Part shown: piece after piece, positions 46,693-51,441 of the stretch
Layout: every line of letters begins with the position of its first letter
Numbering within the stretch: the stretch's first letter is position 1
Origin: Opitutales bacterium
GTDB lineage: Bacteria; Verrucomicrobiota; Verrucomicrobiia; Opitutales; Seribacteraceae
Length of the DNA stretch: 51,441 nucleotides
Assembly: GCA_029252505.1 (NCBI GenBank)
Contig: JAQXBH010000279.1
Coordinates: forward strand, 1-51,441
Reading direction: 5' to 3'
Made by a program: the position numbers and the translations under genes
Notes under the pieces: generated by a model
The model's input: the letters and a program-made list of their open reading frames with translations, nothing else
Databases searched by the model: none
Told to the model about the DNA's origin: nothing

Positions 46693-47193
46693 TTATTCAA
46701 TATTTGATATTATGTATTGTATTAGAGAGGATGTGCTTCTTCCAGGCAAGAAAGATACGAACTCAATTTTTGCTTCTACTTCCTTTAATGCCTCGTGCTC
46801 CGCAGTATTAATTTTCGACTCATCATAATCTCCTGCTTTTGCGTAGATATCGGGTTTAAGAAGAAGAATTTCATTAACCAGTCTTGTAGAATTAAAAATA
46901 GTTACGCCTGCAACACATTCAAGACTGGTTAGTAAATAGGCACGATCAATTTCGTTTACGATTGGCCTTTTTGCTCCCTTAAGATTTTTTATGCTAGAGT
47001 CTGAATTAATCGCTACCCATAAGTAATCTCCTAGTTTACTTGCTTCTATTAACGAAAAAACATGACCACTGTGTAATAAATCAAAGCATCCGTTTGTTAA
47101 AACAAAAGTTTTATTTTCTTTTTTTGCCTTATTTCTAAAGCTTAGGGCACCCTGTAAAGATACCGACGAATTTTCAATTATGTTTCTTTCCAA
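46693..47193 (-). CDS. Stand-alone heptose 1-phosphate adenylyltransferase (RfaE domain II type)
   Basis: The product is 166 residues. A cytidylyltransferase-like fold is shown by FVLTNGCFDLLHSGHVFSL (the H-x-G-H nucleotide motif) and VAINSDSSIKNLKGAKRPI, as in the second half of E. coli HldE/RfaE. The sugar kinase half is absent, as in species with split HldA/HldC genes. It would activate D-glycero-D-manno-heptose 1-phosphate to the ADP sugar for lipopolysaccharide core. The ending FLPGRSTSSLIQYI matches the conserved GRSTS-h-hhxxI tail. A related bifunctional nucleotidyltransferase role cannot be excluded. Confidence 0.88.
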   Translation of the reverse strand: MERNIIENSSVSLQGALSFRNKAKKENKTFVLTNGCFDLLHSGHVFSLIEASKLGDYLWVAINSDSSIKNLKGAKRPIVNEIDRAYLLTSLECVAGVTIFNSTRLVNEILLLKPDIYAKAGDYDESKINTAEHEALKEVEAKIEFVSFLPGRSTSSLIQYIISNIE

Positions 47194-47201
47194 AATATAA
47201 A

Positions 47202-48353
47202 TTAATCAAATAATCTTTTCGCTTTTTCTAAAAAACCTTCATCTGCTTGAAGATCTTCTTCGCCTGAAGCTTTTGCAAAATCAACCAATTTTTCTCTTTG
47301 TAGCTTAGTCAACTTTTGGGGAACATGAATGATTATTCTAGCATAAAGATCTCCTTTTCGTGAAGGTGACCTTAGATTTGGCATTCCTTTATCTTTTATT
47401 CTAAACGTTTTATTTGCCTGCGTTCCGCTAGGGATTTTGAGAGATACCTTCCCGTCGAGTGTGGGAACTTGTGCAACACCACCCAGTGTAGCTAGGGTAA
47501 AAGGTATTAATAGATCATGAAATAGGTCGTCGTCATCGCGGTCAAATTTTGGATGTTCTTTAATCCTCACATCCACATAAAGATCACCCGCTGATCCACC
47601 CATCGAGCCTGCATCTCCTCTTCCTCTTGAACAAAGTCGATTTCCGTCACTTACTCCAGGTGGTATATTGACCTTTACCTTATCGGGGGACTTTACTCGT
47701 CCGTCCCCTCTGCATGCCTGACATGGGTTTTCAATAGTCACACCACTTCCGCGACACGTTGGGCATGTTCTTCTAATACTTATAAAGCCTTGATTCGATG
47801 CAACTTGGCCAATCCCACCGCAAGTTGAACACATAGATTTTCCAGATCCACTAGTAGCACCCGAACCTGTGCATTCTTTACACGTCACATGATGTTGATA
47901 TTTGATTTCTTTTTCGACACCTTTTGCAGCCTGTTCGAGAGAGATATCTACGCTTACCCTCAAATCTGAACCCCTAGTGCCTTCGCTAGCACTAGCAGAG
48001 TTGCCACCTCCAAAAAAATCTTCAAATATACTACCAAAACCACTGTTTCCACCACCACCTGATCCACCACCAAATGCGTCGCGAAAAAGGTCAAATGGGT
48101 CCACTCCTTGTCCAGCACTAGGACCACCTCTGAATGCATCATGTCCATACTGATCGTACTTTCTTCTTTTATCTGGATCTTTTAAAATTTCGAAAGCAGC
48201 AGAAATTTCTTTAAATTTTTCTTCTGATTCCTTGTCCCCTGGGTTTTTATCTGGATGAAATTTAACCGCCAGTTTTCGATATGCTTTTTTAATTTCGGCT
48301 TCCGTTGAGTTTCGCTCAACGCCGAGAACTTGGTAGTAGTCTTTATCTGACAT
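47202..48353 (-). CDS. dnaJ: Chaperone protein DnaJ
   Basis: The product is 383 residues. The J domain includes the HPD motif (KFHPDKNPG), and a long Gly/Phe-rich linker follows (about 70-125). Four zinc-binding C-x-x-C-x-G-x-G repeats come next ([32 protein letters not shown]). The C-terminal substrate domains are complete. DnaJ delivers clients to DnaK and stimulates its ATPase. It lies 10 bases after grpE; no dnaK is in the window. No CIRCE operator was seen upstream of grpE. Confidence 0.97.
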   Translation of the reverse strand: MSDKDYYQVLGVERNSTEAEIKKAYRKLAVKFHPDKNPGDKESEEKFKEISAAFEILKDPDKRRKYDQYGHDAFRGGPSAGQGVDPFDLFRDAFGGGSGGGGNSGFGSIFEDFFGGGNSASASEGTRGSDLRVSVDISLEQAAKGVEKEIKYQHHVTCKECTGSGATSGSGKSMCSTCGGIGQVASNQGFISIRRTCPTCRGSGVTIENPCQACRGDGRVKSPDKVKVNIPPGVSDGNRLCSRGRGDAGSMGGSAGDLYVDVRIKEHPKFDRDDDDLFHDLLIPFTLATLGGVAQVPTLDGKVSLKIPSGTQANKTFRIKDKGMPNLRSPSRKGDLYARIIIHVPQKLTKLQREKLVDFAKASGEEDLQADEGFLEKAKRLFD

Positions 48354-48363
48354 AAATAAAATT

Positions 48364-48957
48364 TTAGTTTTCTGCTTTTACTTTTTTGGAAAGGACAACG
48401 CTCGCGGGCCTTAGGAGTTTCTCACCTAATTTATACCCGTTTCGAATAGTTTTAATCACAATACCATCTTCCATATCTTTTGATTCTTCATAACTAATTG
48501 CTTCGTGCAATTTTGCATCAAATGCCTGGTTTGTTGGCTCTATCAAACTCAGTCCATATTCGCTCAGAATATTTTCTAGTTGGTTTGTTGCCATAGCAAA
48601 GCCCTCGACATAATTCCTGGCTTCTTCATGTTTCGAAGCTTCAGATAGACCCATTCTAAAAGAGTCAATTATTGGTAGCAAGTCACCTATGAGTTGAGAG
48701 CGTGTTCTTTGTACTGCGTCTTCTCGCTCTCTGATAGCTCTTTTTTTAATATTTTCTAAGTCTGCATGAACTCGAAGATATTTGTTTTGAAGGTCATCCT
48801 GTTTGCCATAAGCTTCTGAAAGTTTAGTTTCTAACCTTTCCTGGGAATCTTCTACAACTTTAGCTCCGTCGCTTTCGTCCGAATTACCGGGATTATCGTC
48901 AACGACTTTTTCACTAGTGCTATTTACGTCGATATCTTTTTCTTGGGGATCTTCCAT
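48364..48957 (-). CDS. grpE: Nucleotide exchange factor GrpE
   Basis: The product is 197 residues. An acidic disordered N-terminus (about 1-45) leads into the long dimerising helix ([20 protein letters not shown]). The C-terminal beta domain follows, with [15 protein letters not shown] and [25 protein letters not shown], the usual GrpE signature (G-Y-x-h-x-x-x-h-h-R-P-A-x-V). GrpE releases ADP from DnaK. First gene of the run grpE-dnaJ; a hairpin separates it from manA. Confidence 0.96.
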   Translation of the reverse strand: MEDPQEKDIDVNSTSEKVVDDNPGNSDESDGAKVVEDSQERLETKLSEAYGKQDDLQNKYLRVHADLENIKKRAIREREDAVQRTRSQLIGDLLPIIDSFRMGLSEASKHEEARNYVEGFAMATNQLENILSEYGLSLIEPTNQAFDAKLHEAISYEESKDMEDGIVIKTIRNGYKLGEKLLRPASVVLSKKVKAEN

Positions 48958-48975
48958 AATTCAAAGTATAATAAT

Positions 48976-49000
48976 AAACCAATCAAAAAATCTTGATTGG
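48976..49000 (-). terminator. Hairpin between manA and grpE, probable manA terminator
   Basis: On the minus strand, CCAATCAA (49000-48993) pairs perfectly with TTGATTGG (48986-48979) around a six-base loop. The tail TTTATTATTAT follows before the grpE start at 48957. It begins ten bases after the manA stop. Confidence 0.55.
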
Positions 49001-49009
49001 GACTTGGGG

Positions 49010-49996
49010 TCAATTGGAAACAAGTCCCCCTAAGTTATATTCATTTACAAATTGGTCCGTTATTAAGAAAACTGAATCGGTTAATAGGGTTACATCGCAA
49101 TTTGATGAAAAGGGGGATAGTGCTTGTTCACCTTTTTTTATTAAATCTTTACCTATTTGGATAGAACCTGAAATTAGGTGTATAATAGAGCAATCAATAT
49201 TTTCAACTTTAAGGTTTATCTTTGTTCCTTTGCTAAAACTGTACTTTTTAATCCTGAAAAATTTGCAATTTGCCAGAGTTAGAATTCCTACAGAATTCTG
49301 AGTATTGAGAAGAGTAGGATTTATATCGTTAAAATTTATACTTTCTAGGGATTCTTCGACATGGAGTGTTCGGGGTTTGTTATCCTTGTCAACTCTTCCC
49401 CAATCGTAGACCCTGTATGTAGTATCTGAGTTTTGTTGAATTTCAAGTATTAGGTTCCCTCCGTCGATTGCATGAATTCGGCCACTTTCGACGAGAACGG
49501 AGTCGCCCTCTTTAGATTTTATTCTATGGCATAGATTTTCGGCATCTTTATCTGCAAGTGCTTTTTTAAAGTATTGTTTGTTTGAAACTTGTTTGAATCC
49601 TATAAACAAGCCAGCATCTTTAGTTGCATGTGCAACATACCAATTTTCAGTTTTAGGTTCACCCTGAAGTGTAGATGCAATCTTATCAGGTGGGTGAACT
49701 TGTAAACTAAGTCTTTCTCGGCAATCAAGCCATTTTACCAAAATCGGAAACCTTGCCTCTTTATCCCAATTGGGCCCCATAATTGTAAGGCAGTCTCTTG
49801 CGATAATTTCTCTTAACGACAGCCCTTTATACAAATCGCTTTGAACGATCGATTGTGCTTCATTACGATCTACAATATCCCATGATTCACCAATATTATT
49901 CGACTCTAATTTAATTTCTCTTTCAAAGAAAGTACCAAGGTTACTCCCGCCCCACGGTCTTTCTTTATAAAGAGGTTCAAACTTGATAATAGTCAT
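49010..49996 (-). CDS. manA: Mannose-6-phosphate isomerase, class I (short bacterial type)
   Basis: The product is 328 residues. The opening FEPLYKERPWGGSNLGTFFE is typical of Bacillus-type ManA. Metal and active-site segments are present: LSLQVHPPDKIA (Gln and His ligands), then ESGRIHAIDGGNLILEIQQNSDTTYRVYDWGRVD. The cupin C-terminal part is complete. It interconverts fructose 6-phosphate and mannose 6-phosphate, feeding GDP-mannose-type sugars, which would suit the polysaccharide genes in this window. It stands alone, divergent from ftsK. Confidence 0.92.
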   Translation of the reverse strand: MTIIKFEPLYKERPWGGSNLGTFFEREIKLESNNIGESWDIVDRNEAQSIVQSDLYKGLSLREIIARDCLTIMGPNWDKEARFPILVKWLDCRERLSLQVHPPDKIASTLQGEPKTENWYVAHATKDAGLFIGFKQVSNKQYFKKALADKDAENLCHRIKSKEGDSVLVESGRIHAIDGGNLILEIQQNSDTTYRVYDWGRVDKDNKPRTLHVEESLESINFNDINPTLLNTQNSVGILTLANCKFFRIKKYSFSKGTKINLKVENIDCSIIHLISGSIQIGKDLIKKGEQALSPFSSNCDVTLLTDSVFLITDQFVNEYNLGGLVSN

Positions 49997-50067
49997 AGAA
50001 TTGTATTTTATGAAGATATGCGGTGGATTAAAAATTATGCTAGTATAATAGCATTGTAGGGAGTTGT

Positions 50068-51441
50068 ATGACTAAAGCAATTATTGAAAAACATGTAGGA
50101 ATAAAGAAAGCAACTCCTGAGAAGCAAACAACCTTGGGTGTCTTGTGCGGTGTTATTTCTATTTTAAGTTTTGTTTCGCTTTGCGATTATGATCCAGGCA
50201 GTTTTCATTCATCACCACCTACGCAAAGCTCACCATTACTGGGGCAAGTGGGATTATCTTTGGCAAGTAATATCTTAGGTATTTTTGGTCTTTCTGCTTG
50301 GTTGTTACCTTGGTTTTTTGGAACTTTATCTTTTCTTTCTTTGAGAAAAACTCAAAATAAAGAAAAACTAACTAAGTCTTTGACGATTGCATTATCAATT
50401 CTGTCAATTTGCATATTAGCCAACATCCGTGATCTTCAAATTCGGGAAGACGGCAAGAGTAGTCTTTTTAATCCAAACATCTATGTACATGGTGCGGGTG
50501 GTTCTGTAGGCGCTTTCATATATTCAGGTCAACCAATAAGCTCTCAACCGGAGGAACGGATTGGCGGATACCTTAGGTTATGGTTGGGTAGTTTAGGCGC
50601 GGCAATCCTGGCTCTTTTTATTTTGTTTTTTTGCCTTTCAATTCACTTCTCTTTCTCGCCATTCCAGTTTTTTCTGACCCGTACAAAAATATGGAAAGGA
50701 CTTTCGCAAAAATATGAAGGAAAACTCGAGAAGGAAAATCAAGCCAAGGAGACAAAAGAGAAAAATGTTCCGAACGAGGTCGAGCTTTCTAATAAGAATA
50801 TTCAAAAGAAAAAGTGGAAACTCCCTTGGATTTCAGATGATGGGGACGACGATTTGTTATTTGGTGATGTTTCTAAAGAAAATACTAGAGAAAAATCTCC
50901 GATAAAATCAAAAGTTGCCACAACAGATTCGTCAACGAGTCACTCCGATAAAAATAAAAGTAAAAAAATCGAACAGACATCTTCTCAAGAGCCTGAAGTA
51001 AAAGAAACGATTGATGTACCTATCGAAAAAACGGAACCGTCTGTCGGTAGTAAACCGCAAGATTCAAATTCAGAAACGAATGAAGGTATGGAAGGATTCA
51101 AGGTAGTTAGAGCTGCAAAAACTGAAAAAGCAGGCGATCTATTTCCGGAGAGAAAAGGCGATTATCATTTTCCTCCCATGGAGTTACTAATGGAACCGCC
51201 GGAAGAAGAAGCTATTGGTGATGACGATCACATTCTGAAAGCAAAAAGACTTCAAGACACCTTGAAGGAATTTAAAATCGAGGTTGAAATGGGAGAAGTA
51301 CATACTGGTCCGGTTATAACACGATACGATTTGCATCCTGCCGCTGGCGTACGCGTAGAAAAAATTGCTAATTTAGACAAGAATTTAGCGATGGCATTAA
51401 AAGCTGAAAGCGTTCGTATCCTTGCGCCTGTGCCAGGGAAG
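50068..51441 (+). CDS. ftsK: DNA translocase FtsK, N-terminal part (3' end off window)
   Basis: The frame is open from ATG 50068 to the right edge, giving 458 residues. AGGGAG at 50058-50063 is a good ribosome-binding site, and TATAAT lies at 50044-50049. The N-terminus has four membrane helices (about 26-45, 70-105, 110-130 and 170-195). A long charged Lys/Glu/Ser linker follows (about 215-380). The start of the motor's alpha domain comes last (HILKAKRLQDTLKEFKIE, then HTGPVITRYDLHPAAGVRV and ALKAESVRILAPVPGK). FtsK pumps DNA at the septum and activates XerCD at dif. The ATPase and gamma domains lie outside the window. Confidence 0.95.
   Translation, partial: MTKAIIEKHVGIKKATPEKQTTLGVLCGVISILSFVSLCDYDPGSFHSSPPTQSSPLLGQVGLSLASNILGIFGLSAWLLPWFFGTLSFLSLRKTQNKEKLTKSLTIALSILSICILANIRDLQIREDGKSSLFNPNIYVHGAGGSVGAFIYSGQPISSQPEERIGGYLRLWLGSLGAAILALFILFFCLSIHFSFSPFQFFLTRTKIWKGLSQKYEGKLEKENQAKETKEKNVPNEVELSNKNIQKKKWKLPWISDDGDDDLLFGDVSKENTREKSPIKSKVATTDSSTSHSDKNKSKKIEQTSSQEPEVKETIDVPIEKTEPSVGSKPQDSNSETNEGMEGFKVVRAAKTEKAGDLFPERKGDYHFPPMELLMEPPEEEAIGDDDHILKAKRLQDTLKEFKIEVEMGEVHTGPVITRYDLHPAAGVRVEKIANLDKNLAMALKAESVRILAPVPGK

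Noticed and set aside
50020-50049. Full sigma70 promoter for ftsK
   Set aside because: TATAAT is clear but no -35 hexamer lies at 16-18 bases, so only the -10 is mentioned within the gene entry.

Overview
The window is a gene-dense, AT-rich bacterial chromosome segment with an outer membrane: it carries a Wza-type exporter, an outer-membrane beta-barrel, lipoproteins and a heptose-branch enzyme. The mix of genes looks most like a marine Verrucomicrobiota bacterium (Opitutales-like). This rests on family impressions (a CE15 esterase remnant, a small integrase-N-like ORF, DUF1538 plus PII-like genes, many TTG/GTG starts) and was not confirmed by any search. No complete insertion sequence, CRISPR array or rRNA gene was seen.

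Layout. Positions 1-1330 form a worn accessory strip: the 3' end of a zinc-type dehydrogenase, a hairpin-rich leader with a small integrase-N-like ORF, and a frameshifted fragment of a CE15 glucuronoyl esterase. Next come a 1159-residue protein that is probably PPi-dependent PEP carboxykinase, a CAT-anticodon tRNA (probably Ile2) and one unknown protein. From 6.2 to 17.8 kb the minus strand carries the full F1Fo ATP synthase operon (atpBEFHAGDC) behind trmB, mnmG, mnmE and recA. This resembles the replication-origin-proximal order known from Gammaproteobacteria, and mnmG contains two parS-like sites. From 18 to 22.7 kb are a HAD phosphatase, miaB, a membrane protein, gmk and gnd.

From 22.8 to 30.8 kb lies a surface-polysaccharide region: a secreted Gly-box repeat protein, an O-antigen ligase/polymerase-like membrane protein, an outer-membrane beta-barrel, a short Wza-like protein and a Wzc-type tyrosine autokinase. 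Small genes and pssA follow. From 32.9 to 40.5 kb a four-gene minus-strand operon encodes a coiled-coil protein made of about twenty-two 36-residue repeats, a GAF-GAF-PAS-class III cyclase and two TPR proteins. A putative coiled-coil lipoprotein is divergent from it. This looks like an uncharacterised signalling/scaffold module.

From 41.9 to 45.2 kb a duplicated DUF1538 membrane protein with an EF-hand-like insert is followed directly by a protein with three PII-like domains. The second gene has a ten-base C tract in its coding sequence. The rest is housekeeping: prmA, purN, a stand-alone heptose adenylyltransferase, dnaJ, grpE, manA and the 5' part of ftsK, which runs off the right edge.

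No gene-free stretch exceeds 300 bases once the leader and the pseudogene near the left edge are counted. The longest spacers (1331-1536, 5017-5230, 17797-18022) are AT-rich and hold nothing I can name.
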